Assembly: GCF_910592395.1 (NCBI RefSeq)
Contig: NC_088318.1
Span: forward strand, 5,170,756-5,234,755
Length of the DNA stretch: 64,000 nt
Direction: 5' to 3'
DNA from: Lineus longissimus
Taxonomy: Eukaryota > Nemertea > Pilidiophora > Heteronemertea > Lineidae
Of the stretch, positions 10,594-21,840 are shown piece after piece. Position 1 is the first letter of the stretch. Each line of letters begins with the position of its first letter. A program made the position numbers and the translations under genes. The notes below the pieces were generated by a model, which searched no databases, had not been told where the DNA came from, and was given only the letters and a program-made list of their open reading frames with translations.

Positions 10594-11168
10594 TGGCGCT
10601 ATGGAACTTCTTGACATTGCTTGGAGAAAGTGCATGGTGATAAACACGGAGACTACTCATGGATCCGATAAACACACCCATTCCATCGACTTGACGCGGA
10701 TCGTGCCGATCCCTCTTCCACCCGAGTTGATACCGCTCATGCTCGTTGTAAACACTGTCCAGGTTATTTCCCATGACATGTTGCCTTTGGACAACTTGAC
10801 CATTCAGATACATCGCTGCTGTACGCTCTCGACGGTCCCAAGTCACAACGACAGATGTCCACCGCAGCAGGTTTAATAAGGTATCTTTAATTTTGCATTG
10901 CAGGCGAATGATAATTTTATGATGAGCCTGACGGAGGCGAAACATTAATTCGTTTCGTATAAGATCAAAGAAAAACTGGTTTGGTCTTCTCCAATCACCT
11001 AGTAGCATCGCCCTTCTATTATGTTCGAGTATGTAAATATAAAGAGCTATTGTGAAACTAAAGCCCCTCATTTCGAATCTTGGAATTGTGACCCTTGCCG
11101 TGTTGTCCCTAATTGTCAAGACAGACCGGAATATGACTGAGTGAACGTAAGCTGCGTTACCAGTGATT
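10594..11168 (-). CDS. LamG (laminin-G-like jelly roll) exon, paralogue 3
   Basis: The minus-strand exon lies between a strong acceptor (TTTTTCAG at 11176-11169) and donor A|GTAGGT (10593-10588), 575 bases, open throughout. The domain shows FSFTIALYIY (first strands), RAMLLGDW, FRLRQ, the diagnostic WTSVVVTWDRR, AAMYLNGQVVQ, then GVFIGSMSSLRVYHHALSPSNV at the end. This is the LamG_3/concanavalin-like pattern of extracellular proteins. The exon starts with the last base of a split codon, so the preceding exon must end with two bases of that codon. The signal-peptide exon ends with one base, so at least one further exon must lie between (see 14345-14495). The frame is intact, so this paralogue could be functional. 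Confidence 0.75.
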
Positions 11169-11472
11169 CTGAAAAATGAACAAATAATAAAAAAGAAAAT
11201 GAAAATGAAATCATATCCTGAGGAAATCATTGGTTAACATTCTCCGGCCCTGTTGGATGGACGGTTCAAGTGTGACAATATTAGGAATTGCTTAATATAT
11301 CTATAATTATTATTTCTATGTTTCTCTCTAGCCCCGGTGAACCCAGACACCCAGGATCGTTAACCGTTATAAATTTCAACACCTTCTTTCTTAATTGCTC
11401 CTTTCCATTGTTTCCTAATCTTTATCTCTTAAGCTGTTGGACCCCTTTTATGATCTTCCTGATTAGCAGCTG

Positions 11473-12057
11473 GTTACTTGGGCTGAAAGGGTGGATGTCG
11501 TCCTGGGTGCCGACAAATGGTACCCAGGTTCGAGATCGACTGGACAATAAGCACCCTGGGTGCCATTACACTAGACAAACAGCACACAGCTTCTTCTTCT
11601 ACACTTTTCTATACCTACAACCGAGGTTGGCCCCACGCTCACGGAAGGTCACGTGTCACGATAACCATAATAAAAATTAAAATAAAAATACGCAGCAAAT
11701 CCATTCATTTTGTCATTACACAATTTTTCATTCTCTGAATATATCCCTCCTACATACATTTTCTGAATAAATCATCCGAAATGTGCTTTCAAAGACCTAT
11801 AGGCCTAAACGCGTTTTTTTCTGTTTATCTGTTCTTTTTATTTCGCGCACTGCTAATGCCGCAAGTACCACGACGCGAGATAAAACGAAATTGCAAGAAA
11901 CGTCCTCGTCCCTAAGATCCGTAAGCCAGGCAAAAATAAGCTGGGTGCTGTTTGTCTAGTGTAATGCCACCCAGGGTGCTTATTGTCCAGTCGATCTCGA
12001 ACCTGGGTACCATTTGTCGGCACCCAGGACGACATCCACCCTTTCAGCGTTACTAGG
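11473..12057. mobile_element. MITE with 110-bp terminal inverted repeats, MULE-like
   Basis: The element spans 11482-12048. Left arm 11482-11591 and right arm 11939-12048 are inverted copies with only 2 mismatches in 110 bases; each end starts GCTGAAAGGGTGG. A probable 9-base target duplication flanks it: GTTACTTGG (11473-11481) and GTTACTAGG (12049-12057), one mismatch. Long TIRs plus a 9-base duplication are the hallmark of Mutator-like elements. The 347-base middle has no coding capacity, so it is non-autonomous. Confidence 0.85.
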
Positions 12058-13908
12058 CCCCTGCCCTTGGCTTGTCTGATAATCTTGTATTAATACAGCT
12101 ATGTGCTGATTGGTTGTTTCTTTAATTACTGAGTGCTACTTGGCAGAGCCTGATGTTTGGGCGAGGCTATTTACCCATTAGGGGTGTGTGTAATTACGTA
12201 TAAATCATGATGTTAAGATGTTTTTAGTAAGTCCTGGCAGATCCAGAAAACCAGCCTTCACACTCTGTAGCTAAACAAGTCATTCTGCGCCAGAGCATGT
12301 TAGGTATTGATCAGTTGACTTCACCCTTGGCCTTATAGTATGGTAAGATTATTTTATATCAACTCTTGTTGATACTTTGTTGTACACATAATTTTGTAAT
12401 GTTTCAGTGTCGGTTGTAGATAAGAAGTTAGAGTGACGTGGATAATAAATAATGTAAATATATATCTTAGTTGGTTAAGTCTGTGGATTCGAGTTCAGAG
12501 TTGCGAAGTTTATACGGTGACAAATATATAAGCCCTTTTACCGCTACACAAGGAACAGCCGCTTATGCACTCTAGCAGATGACGTGAGTTGAAAATCAGT
12601 ATAGTAAAATATATATAAGATATGGATACATTTTTGCGATGTAGCGGCCTGGGCTATTACTAATCCCAGTTCTTCTCGTCTCCATGGACATCCTATCCAT
12701 AAACGTCAAGGTTCATATAAAACAGAGTACGGTGTGCCACAAGACCTACAAGCATAAAGTGCACTTTCCGGGAGGATGTATGAGAAACTGCTCGACAAGA
12801 CCGTGCATTTTCGTCGACGTTTTCTCACAAAAGTTGCTCCTGAAATAGAGTAAAACATTAGGCTAATTGAAGACAATTCCCACGCCTCGAAGGCAAAAAC
12901 GATCGACTATTGGTAGTAAAGTTACATTTTAGATTGAAAATTATGACTGTCTGGGCCATATTACGAGTGAAATGCGATAAATAATTTTTAATCGTTGAAG
13001 CATATAACTCATACACTTTCTGTGTGTTATATTGCTAAACCGGTGTACAGTAATATCGCTAAATACCGTACACTTTCATGAAGTCAACATATTTTGCAAT
13101 GTATCTCAGCAAAAGGGCATGCATATTACTTGTTACTTCGTCAGTCTATTGTTAGCTTTGTAGTACATGATAGCCATGCAAAATTGGCGTCAATTTCAGA
13201 CGCTTCGCCATAAAATGATGTCTTTGAAGATCATCAAATTTCCAACTTTCAACGTGAACTAGTTCTTTTTCTCTAAGTCAGAACCAGATGGGCATACTGA
13301 TGTAAACTACAACGACTGATGATGCATGCATTATAAGCAAAACCGGTGTGACAGCGGATATAGTCCCCCTGGAGTCATAGTCCGGTAGCATTGTATTTGA
13401 CCAATTAAGCAGCATGATCTATTGTACCGCTTACCCTAACCAAAACATTTAGCAATGCGGGCTATTGTTACACGGACTATCAGCCCTAGGACTACTATCC
13501 CCGCCACACCGGTTTAAACCACAGGAACTTACCGAAAATTATAAAAATGTGTGCTACCTTGAAAATTCGAGCAAAACGGAAGTTCGCTGAACCGTACATG
13601 TTGGTCGCTAAACCGCTACGGTTATCCACCGTGCTGACATTAATCCCTGATTTCCTCAGGATGCTACAAGAGATGTCTTCGGGAAACTTTGTTGTTGTCC
13701 TCAAAATCAACTGGGGAAAAGCTCTTGATTTCCGTAACTACATCGTTCCATGGTTGCCAACAGGGGGCGCCACCTTGTTTACCTCGTCCACGATCCGTAG
13801 AGTAGATCACATGTGCGTGAAGATACCAGATTTATAGCGATTGATAAGCTCCGAAATAAAAAATTGACACAAACTGAAGAACAACTACTCCAAGAGACAG
13901 AGGCCATT
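12058..13908. other. Spacer or intron without a supported exon
   Basis: AT-rich DNA, presumably the intron between the LamG exon and upstream exons of paralogue 3. A minus-strand open segment at 13548-13712 with a good acceptor and an AAG|GTAGCA donor was considered, but its phase (0/0) does not fit the neighbouring exons and it shows no family motif. Confidence 0.5.
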
Positions 13909-14235
13909 GATCAGAATTTGAGGTAAGGATGTTTTGACAGGCTTACTCTATGTAAAAAGGGGCGTTCATTCAAAAAAAACAGTCTTATTTGCACCACTCA
14001 AGACAAAATAGCCATTTTTACCCTTTTTTGCAAAAAATTGCCATATTTTGATAATAAATACTGGCTTCTGATTAGAATTTTAGGTGAGGAGGTTTCGGCG
14101 GCCTATTCAATGTACACAGGTGTGCTGATGCCGAAAACAGCAGTCTTATCTGAACCACACAAATAGCCATTTTAACACTTTTTGGCCAAATATGACCCTA
14201 AGTGGTCAAATACTGGTTTTTATTCCAAATTTTAG
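13909..14235. repeat. Two diverged tandem copies of a 161-bp unit
   Basis: Copies start at 13909 and 14070. Both contain GATYAGAATTT, AGCAGTCTTAT or ACAGTCTTAT, and AATAGCCATTTT..AC at the same relative places. The poly-G run at 14283-14298 follows. Confidence 0.75.
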
Positions 14236-14344
14236 TTGCACCCTATCACTCCTTTATCTCCAGCGTTCTATGTGTTCTGTGTGGGGGGGGGGGGGGGGAG
14301 GAGGGTATCTGATTGTAGGTACGGTCGCTTTGCTTTGCTATGAT

Positions 14345-14495
14345 TCGAATATCATCAAACGCCCATGTGCCACATCCGGGACTTGGCGATTAAATGAACA
14401 TCTATGTTGGCAGAGAGACCATTCTTGGACATGAATGGCCTTTGAAACCATTCCAAATGCAGGGTACTCGAAGCAGCACCCTGACTCATTAGAAT
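14345..14495 (-). CDS. Possible PAN-like exon of paralogue 3 (3' limit unknown)
   Basis: On the minus strand, ACATAACAG (acceptor ending at 14496) is followed by a frame whose first two bases complete the codon left open by the signal-peptide exon at 15208. The peptide SNESGCCFEYPAFGM..SKAIHV..WSLCQHRCSFN resembles the first half of a PAN/apple domain, where a hydrophobic strand precedes a C-x3-C pair. The second half (C...C) is missing, a stop comes at about 14340, and no donor with the phase needed by the LamG exon is convincing. It could be a decayed exon or a chance frame. The phase match and the cysteine pattern are the evidence. Confidence 0.4.
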
Positions 14496-15001
14496 CTGTT
14501 ATGTTTCGTCTCTGCATCATTTGAGCGGATATGGGGTATTAAGTGATAATGGCCATCCAAGTCGGTTTGAGACCACCTTTCGTGATTGCTTGTAAGTCCA
14601 TATACCCACCTCACGTCTGGATGAGGTCCATTCAGACTATAACTGATGATAGCTGAAAGAGGAACGAGAATGTTCACAGACGAGAATTCTTCCAACGATA
14701 TCCTTCTCTGTTTGATGGGCGGAAGTACAAGGGGAGGTGGCAGTGGTCGAGACCAATACTTCGTCCCCAAAAGGGACGAAGTGCGTGGTGCCTATCGCAA
14801 AAATGATTTGTTGCCGAAACAATGGCCTGATTGGTTGGCTAGCCTTGTCACGTCAAATCATTTTTACACCGAGTGGTTTTCCGGTTTATCATCATGGCTT
14901 AAGCTTAAATGTGTTTGGGCTGGAATTCCTGGCTTTTTTCGAGCTCACACATGGGCTCGATGTTCAGCGTAGCGGATCGAGGCTATATAATCGGCTAGCT
15001 A

Positions 15002-15145
15002 CGGTCAGGAAGGAATCGGTTGGGTTCATCTTTGGGCTCGAGGGGATGAGGCTGCGGTCAGGAATGAATCGGGTTTTTCATCTTTGGGCTGGGGGGGAGG
15101 TGGGTGCGATCGGGAATGAATCTGTTGGTTTCATCATTGAAGAGA
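15002..15145. repeat. Three tandem copies of a ~53-bp unit
   Basis: Units starting at 15002, 15055 and 15107 share CGGTCAGGAATGAATCGG and TTTCATCTTTGGGCT. Diverged minisatellite just downstream of the signal-peptide exon (in gene orientation). Confidence 0.75.
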
Positions 15146-15207
15146 AAATATCGAGGATGAGTGGGGAATTGCGATAGAAAGCACCAAGTGTGTATGGTGG
15201 TACTCAC

Positions 15208-15292
15208 GCTCCGTGTTTTGATGTAGGATTGCCTCTGTCAGCAAGGAAATGTGGATTGACAGCAATAAACTGGAATGCAGCAGGCGTTTCAT
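15208..15292 (-). CDS. Signal-peptide exon (exon 1) of paralogue 3
   Basis: ATG at 15292-15290 on the minus strand opens 28 codons plus one base, ending C|GTGAGT. The peptide MKRLLHSSLLLSIHISLLTE has a basic start and a leucine-rich core, typical of a secretory signal. It aligns with the exon at 16-103 (M..LLHS..L..SI.I.L.T) and the upstream DNA (15293-15430) is also shared with 104-207, so promoter and first exon were duplicated together. The protein is inferred to be secreted, then PAN-like?, LamG, PAN. The start is chosen because the same ATG position is kept in both copies and codes straight into the hydrophobic core. Confidence 0.65.
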
Positions 15293-15586
15293 GCTGGGCG
15301 TTTCCGCGGAAGAAACCCGATTATCATCGACATCTGATACAGATTTGATCTGAGTGATCCTCAATAATCCATTGAGGAACATTAATCAATGAGCCAAATT
15401 AAAAGTGATGATGCTTGTACCACAACAAATGCTTATCGGTGATCGATAAATCGATAAATCGCTGATACGTCTGTATCAATTATGATTAATTGATGATAAT
15501 AAACACACATCAAAAACTGTTTATGTTTTTATTACTAAGGTACAAACCTTTTGTTATTGTTTTCACATGAGGAATGCACTACTTAA

Positions 15587-15690
15587 GCCGGACTTACCAA
15601 ACTGGGTAGATATTTCAGTGCTGTTCGGCAACCGGCTCTCCAAACAGGATTGACAAAAAATGGTTCGGCGAGCGGTTTGCTAAATATCCC
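15587..15690. repeat. Dispersed GCCAAACAGG repeat, short copy
   Basis: Contains CAGTGCTGTTCGGCAACCGG, CTCTCCAAACAGGA and TTCGGCGAGCGGTTTGC, all found again at 30962-31192. A scattered repeat family with internal inverted words (TTGGCAAGC / GCTTGCCAA). Confidence 0.7.
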
Positions 15691-16670
15691 CGCCATATTT
15701 ATAATATGTGGAAATAAGAAGAAGAAACGGCATCTCTCAGTTCTGAAATATATCTATTTAATAGCTCCTTGGTAAGGAATATGTGCATGATACATGCATA
15801 CATTGTACCTAGAACTACATCTTTGCAGTGTTGTTTGAAGTAGATTTTGTAAGATGAATTGTCATGCTTTTAAGCTTGGACTCGTTCCTTCCTTTCTTGG
15901 CCGCGATTCTTCTCTAAGTCCTGTCTTTGTCAGCGTCCCTGCAAAGCAAGAAATAAATTGAGCAGGTCCAGCGCAAAGATATTAGTGTAGTGAGGCGGCA
16001 ATGGTGGCATGCAGGCCCAGGATTGTGACGTCCGGGTCGGATGAGACAGCAAGTTGCGTCCCGATGTGTCTGATGCTTGGTAAACTAAAAGACCTCGTAC
16101 GGGTGAACAGTCAGTCAATAGTGGAATCGTCTGTCATCCTTATTCTGATGACCAGAACTTTTCAATTAGATTACATTAGATTACAATAGATTATTCGATT
16201 CTTGCCAAAGCACGATATCCATGCGCTTGTCAGATTCCATATGGCATATGGGAGGTATTCTGCCCACATCGGCGCCATTCAAATGGGCACGGCGCGCCTA
16301 GTCGCCTTGGCTTTCGTTCCCCGACAACTCCCGACATAATTGTGTTCATTACTGCCCCATCTTAATTGAAATTCAGCAAAAAGTGTAACACAAAAAATTG
16401 AGGAAAACGTGCATAAAAGATACAATAGATGAAATTTATTGTACGACATGATTTAGACATGCTAACAGTTGATAAAATGTGCAACTTTCTAAAAGTTCAA
16501 CTTTTGACAAGATAAAGAGAGAGAGAAGTACATGTATGCACAAATAGTTAACAGACACAAAAACCACAGACAGATACTGGATCCACACACAAATGTGATA
16601 TGACCTTGGTGAGCACCAACAACATGAACAGGGCCTGTGTGATCAAAGCACACTATTCACTATCCCTAAC
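15691..16670. other. No gene seen
   Basis: Mostly AT-rich, without a frame showing family motifs or splice support. A short TTACATTAGA / TTACAATAGA duplication lies at about 16170-16190. Confidence 0.5.
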
Positions 16671-16790
16671 CACGGTGGGTAAACGTATCGGTTTGCCAAA
16701 GAAAAATACGTGTTTATCTGGAGAGGAAATGACGACACAAAAGAAACCGACAAAAGATTAGTTCATTTTGAGGGGCAGGGCAGGATTGTA
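16671..16790 (+). mobile_element. CACGGTGGGTAAA MITE family, left half
   Basis: Starts CACGGTGGGTAAACGTATCG and stays parallel to the full copy at 22337-22549 as far as the AAAGAAACCGACAAAAGA region, then diverges. It is a truncated member. Confidence 0.75.
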
Positions 16791-17328
16791 AAATAAATAA
16801 AAACAGCTCTTGTATCATTGTATTGTTGTACCTGTATATGTATGTTCTGTTGTTAATAAAGAGTAATATATATATTAAAAAAAAGAGATACCGAAATGTT
16901 ATGTATCTACTTATTATTTGATTTGAATCCCAAAACTAGAGAAATATACAATACAGTCACCAATTTACCACTGATACTATGTGCGAACTACAACAACTGA
17001 GTAAACCGCCGGATTCTAATACACCAATGTAAAGAGGCTATGGCTGCCCATTTATACAGTCGAGCATTGTTTTTCAACGGTCTGTCCCGAATCAAGGCTC
17101 GATGACATCGATTGATTGGCCTCCTAGGCACGAGGTCTCGTGGTTGCATATAGATTGTGGAATGCCAAGGTGGTAACGCTGAACGGTTGTTTTTTTTCTC
17201 CAAAATTACTAGTCTGAGGGCGAAAAAAAACCTCCTGCGTGTATATCGGGATATATACAATCTGTTTTAAGCTAAATTGAATCTAATTCCGTGCGGAAAA
17301 TTACAATTTGGCAGATTTTGGGTCGTTC

Positions 17329-17372
17329 CATTTAATTTTGGGTCGTTCCATTTGGATCGTTCCATTTGGAAC
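17329..17372. repeat. GTTCCATTT short tandem repeats
   Basis: Three to four copies of CGTTCCATTT in tandem, the last followed by its own inverted form GGAACGTTCC. Confidence 0.8.
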
Positions 17373-17962
17373 GTTCCAAACATTAGAGACTACCAGATCA
17401 AAATGCGTGTGAAGAAAAAGAAAAATACTTGGCACGGCTTATTATTATAAACCGCGAGATGCGGAATGCGAATTCGCGAGATGCCAACCTTGGTGAGAGT
17501 ACCATGCGCCACAGGATGTATTGCAAATATGGAACCTGAAAAGGCGAACATTCATGTGACCGAGACTGTAGTAGGGAGCTATCCCTGTTTTGATTGGCTC
17601 ATTGAAATAGACTCCGTTGTGCGATGTGTGGAATTTAACCTGATTTATAAGCTAGTTTCGATGGTCAGCCTATCCCCCGCTATTTTTAGGGATGATCAGA
17701 CGTTCACCAGGTGCATGCCCTGTGTTTTCGGTCAATCTTGTGTATGGTGAACATGCAGTTGCATGTAACCTTTGTATTGTCTTCGGCCCTACTATCATTG
17801 AATAAAGAAGTGGATAGCAGCATTAGAAATTGTGGTTGTCATGGTCCAGGGAAGTAGAAAATCTTGTGGCAGAAAATAATGATTACTCATCCCGCGATTT
17901 TGCGATTTCTCCTCTCGCGGTTTATCATAAGCCACCTGGCACTGTTACCGAATATGGTATAC

Positions 17963-18911
17963 GGTAAAAAAGGTACAGGAAAAAAAAGTACAGGAAAAAA
18001 GGTACGGAAATGAAGGTACAGTAAATAAAAGTAGAGGAAATAAAAGTACTGGAAATAAAAGTACCGAAAAAAAAGGTACCGGAAAAAAAGGTACACAAAA
18101 TGGCATAAATAGGTAAAAAAGTACACAATTTTTTTTAAGCGAATATTATTCTCTTCAACTGGTTCAGACTCGGCCTATGTCTTAATCTTTTCTTGCCATT
18201 TTTCTTCTTCTGTGACTAAGGTGGTGCCTTAAAATAGTTTAATATATTGCAGACAATTTTGTTACGGAATGAATTTGAGGAAAATTCATGGAAGAAGTTG
18301 CCCAACAGGGGAGCTGACGTTTTTTTGGTAATAACTACATTCATGTTCTTTTAAATTTTAAAAGACTCGAGTTGTATTCTTATTAGGGGCGGATCCAGGA
18401 TCTTGGGAAGGGGGGGGGGGGCGCACCTGGCATCCTACCTGGCATTTCACATTAAGATTGTCGCCAATTTCCCTAAATAGCTTGTGTTTGGTCTTAAATC
18501 TAATAATTTGTCTGTTAAGACCGAATTGGCCAGACACATTGTTAATTGGGTCCAGCTCTATGATGAATGTTGATTTTATTAATTGCAATTTAACTTGAAC
18601 ATTGGTACATTTATCAGTTAACCTTTTTGAAGAGGGAATTGTCCTAGAATCTTTACAATCATCATGATCTTGATAGCCGTGTTTTCACTATTGAAAACCA
18701 TAACGGTATACTGGAAATTTGATATACCTATTTCTAAGGCCTATGCAATGCCTACGCAACAAATAAAGTTAAAGTTATGAATAGCAAAAGAGAGAATTCA
18801 AATGATATTTAAAAAAAAATTGTGTACTTATGCCATTTTGTGTACTTATTTTTCCTGTACCTTTATTTCCGTACCTTTTTTCCTGTACCTTTTTTTCCTG
18901 TATATTTATTA
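17963..18911. mobile_element. Foldback-like element with minisatellite arms
   Basis: Left arm 17963-18137 is built of GGTAC-A/C-GGAAAAAA units ending in GTACACAATTTTTTTT. Right arm 18809-18911 is the inverted form, AAAAAAAATTGTGTAC followed by repeats of TTTTTTCCTGTACC. The shared phrase CACAAAATGGCATAA (and its complement) proves the arms are inverted copies. The roughly 670-base middle has no coding signal and includes a 12-G run. Tandemly repeated inverted arms are the hallmark of foldback elements. I could not define a target duplication. Confidence 0.7.
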
Positions 18912-19561
18912 CCTAGATTCACCGAATATATATCGTGTGATTCCGAGAACTACCACCCGTCTATATGACCGTATATCTTGAAAGTCTACACATCTCAGTC
19001 TGATGATATTTACATCATACATACTTCTTGTAAAGTTCAGCAAAATAGCTATTGTAAAACAGATTTGGTATTTGTAGGATGCATCAAAAATCAATGTAGG
19101 CCTATCAGTGATTTTTCAGTGCTACTGAAAATTAAGATTAAAAGCATAGGACCAAAGGGCAAAACTAACTTATACAAACAAGATAAACAGCCCACATCTT
19201 TTTCATTGTTTTAACGCGATCTATTATTCATGGGCAATTAGGGAATGATTATGTCATTACGTCGATGATTTCAAAAACAGACCAATCCACAATTTTTCTG
19301 AAATTGAGATAACATCGCCATCTGGATTCTACTACACACCAATTATCGTGGTGATATTTGAAATAGTTTTCATGTGGTTGACCAGATAGTTTGCCACTAC
19401 CATACCATTTAGCGCTTTCGAATATCATCAAGTAGATTTCCCAATCTATAAAGTCATCAAATGATGACGCTCCAATCAATTCACCAATGTCATACAGAAA
19501 TAAACAACCAGCACAAATAGGTCAGTGCCTGTTAGTCTGTTTATATGATCTACCATATACA

Positions 19562-19989
19562 GGCCAAAGCCGAGGCGGCAAGTAAAACAGCCAGTTTGAA
19601 ACACCACGGGGTCAAGCTAAAATGTGGGCCAAAGTCGAGGCGACAAGTGAAACAACCAGTTTCAAACACCGCGTGGTCGAGCTAAAATGTGGGCCAAAGC
19701 CGAGGCGGCAAGTGAAACAACCAGTTTCAAACACCGCGGGGTCGAGCTAAAATGTGGGCCAAAGCCGAGGCGACAAGTGAAACAACTACATGTAGTTTGA
19801 AACACCGCGGGGTCGAGCTAAAATGTGGGCCAAAGCCGAGGCGGCAAGTGAAACAACCAGTTTCAAACACCGCGGGGTCGAGCTAAAATGTGGGCCAAAG
19901 CCGAGGCGACAAGTGAAACAACTAGTTTGAAACACCGCGGGGTCGAGCTAAAATGTGGGCCAAAGCCGAGGCGACAAGTGAGACAACCA
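19562..19989. repeat. 65-bp minisatellite, 6.5 copies
   Basis: Units start at 19562, 19627, 19692, 19757, 19828, 19893 and 19958 (the last partial). Each begins GGCCAAAGCCGAGGCGGCAA and ends CGAGCTAAAATGTG. The fourth unit has 6 extra bases forming ACTACATGTAGT, a perfect palindrome. Later copies are most alike. Confidence 0.95.
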
Positions 19990-21598
19990 ATACCGAGAGA
20001 GAGGCTATGAGATACATCGAACTTGATATTTTAGGCATAATCCACAGATAATCCGCTGTTTTCATATTTTTTATACCAAACCAATTAGGTGCTCATGCTC
20101 GCCTCACCAAAAACCTCCGTAGTCAAAACAAGGCTCTCCATTATAAAAATGAAACGTTGTAACGAACGTGTTTTAGAGTAATCTATCGTCGTGTTTGCCT
20201 TAGTGACTGCAATAGACAGCTGCTATAGTAAACTAGTCTTACGAGTGTATGCACGATATTAGGTATCAGTGCTGTTCTCACTAATTTCTCGATAAGTTTA
20301 ATGATACTAAATGTCACACCACTCCGGTCCGGACGCGGACGTAATAGCACGCTACATGTATGCATCTGTGCCTGTGACAAACAATTGATACGGGCCGCGG
20401 GAAACATGGTACCTGCACACATTGTTTTGTGTCTATTACCATTGACGCTGCTGGTCAATCAAGTATAGCCACTGGTCAATCAACTACAGCCCTAAAGATA
20501 ATCACTCCCGTCGTTAACCTACCAAAATGTACACATACACTGGCTTACTGCAGTGGACGTTAGGCATGCCCAACTGGAGTATTACAATATAAACGACACC
20601 TTTGAAAACTGCAACCGGAACCAGTTAACCACTTTCAAGTAACGAAAAAAATGTGCATTGTGATGGTGTTTTACAATGGCAAATATATCGATCAATGCCG
20701 TGTTTTGGTACCTGTATGCGGGTAATCCATTGCACTTCTAAAGGTACAGGGTATATTTTTCGAGTTTTGCTGATTTGATGTAAAGGCACTTCAACATGTT
20801 TTCTACTATATTACACTTTATAAACATTTTTCTTGTCAGATTTAAATTTCAAAACGAGTGTGACTAATTTCCAAACACACCCCTATGAAAACAAGTACAT
20901 GTACATGCATCGAATTTGAGGTACATGGTGGAAGTAAGGTGCTACTTGTTGAAGACTGCAAGGTCTACCCTTGAACACGAGTTAAATGACTAATACTAAT
21001 ATACAGTTGTCATTTAAATGCCTTAGGCCAAGAAAAACTTGAAATAGCTTTTGACCTTTTAAAGCAAGAGAACATTGTACATCATCGACATCATGAACTT
21101 CGGTAAACAGTAAACAACACAATATAACGCCCGATTGAAAACCAAAAATAACGCATGAAAAACTATATCACATGTGTGATGTTAGACTTATACAATGCAT
21201 ATGTAAATGAAGCAGAATGAAAGATTCTGATAGTGTAAATATTTTATGGTGAGTTCAATAATAAATCTTTTCAAATTGCTTATAGTGCGCCACCACTTCA
21301 TACAGCTCTTGAATAGTTCATCATTTTCAACATATTGGTAGGCATATTTGCCCGTTGGGCATTCTAGAAAATTGTTTATGGTTATCAGTATATATTGGGT
21401 TGTTCATAAACATGATAAAAAAAACATCCTGAACTATAAGTCTTGATATTTTCTTGCATAATTTATTTGGTCTCTGCCATTGATTTTTGGCACACGTTAT
21501 GCAACACGGACAGTAAGCGTTAATGCACAAACTTTCCTGTATCTAACTCGCGCGCCTCTTCTCTATACACGTATCAACAGAAATCGTTGGGAAACTTC

Positions 21599-21673
21599 CA
21601 CTTCACAAGTTCGTCCCCTGTACCACTTATACAGGGGACGAACATTGTGTACAGAGGGCGAACTTGTGAAGTG
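21599..21673. repeat. Nested hairpin
   Basis: Outer arms CACTTCACAAGTTCG and CGAACTTGTGAAGTG (15 bp) enclose inner arms TTCGTCCCCTGTA and TACAGGGGACGAA. It may be a minimal MITE or a structured site. Confidence 0.85.
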
Positions 21674-21840
21674 ACGAAAATTACCTTGACCTCTGTCAAT
21701 CCCTTTTCCTTCTTCTCCCTTTATACACTTCATGCACGCTTTACATTATTTTAGCAGTTCCCAAGTATACATATTCATGGGCATTCGAATCGTTAACTAC
21801 ATGTAGTATCGTTATACCCGATGCAAAATGTGAACATTTT

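Noticed and set aside
11288-12035. Two frames sharing a WVPTNGTQVRDRLDNKHPG peptide on opposite strands
   Set aside because: The shared peptide comes from the 110-bp terminal inverted repeats of the MITE at 11482-12048.
13548-13712. Possible minus-strand exon with a TTTTCCCCAG acceptor and AAG|GTAGCA donor
   Set aside because: Its phase (0/0) fits neither the signal-peptide exon nor the LamG exon, and the peptide shows no recognised domain.
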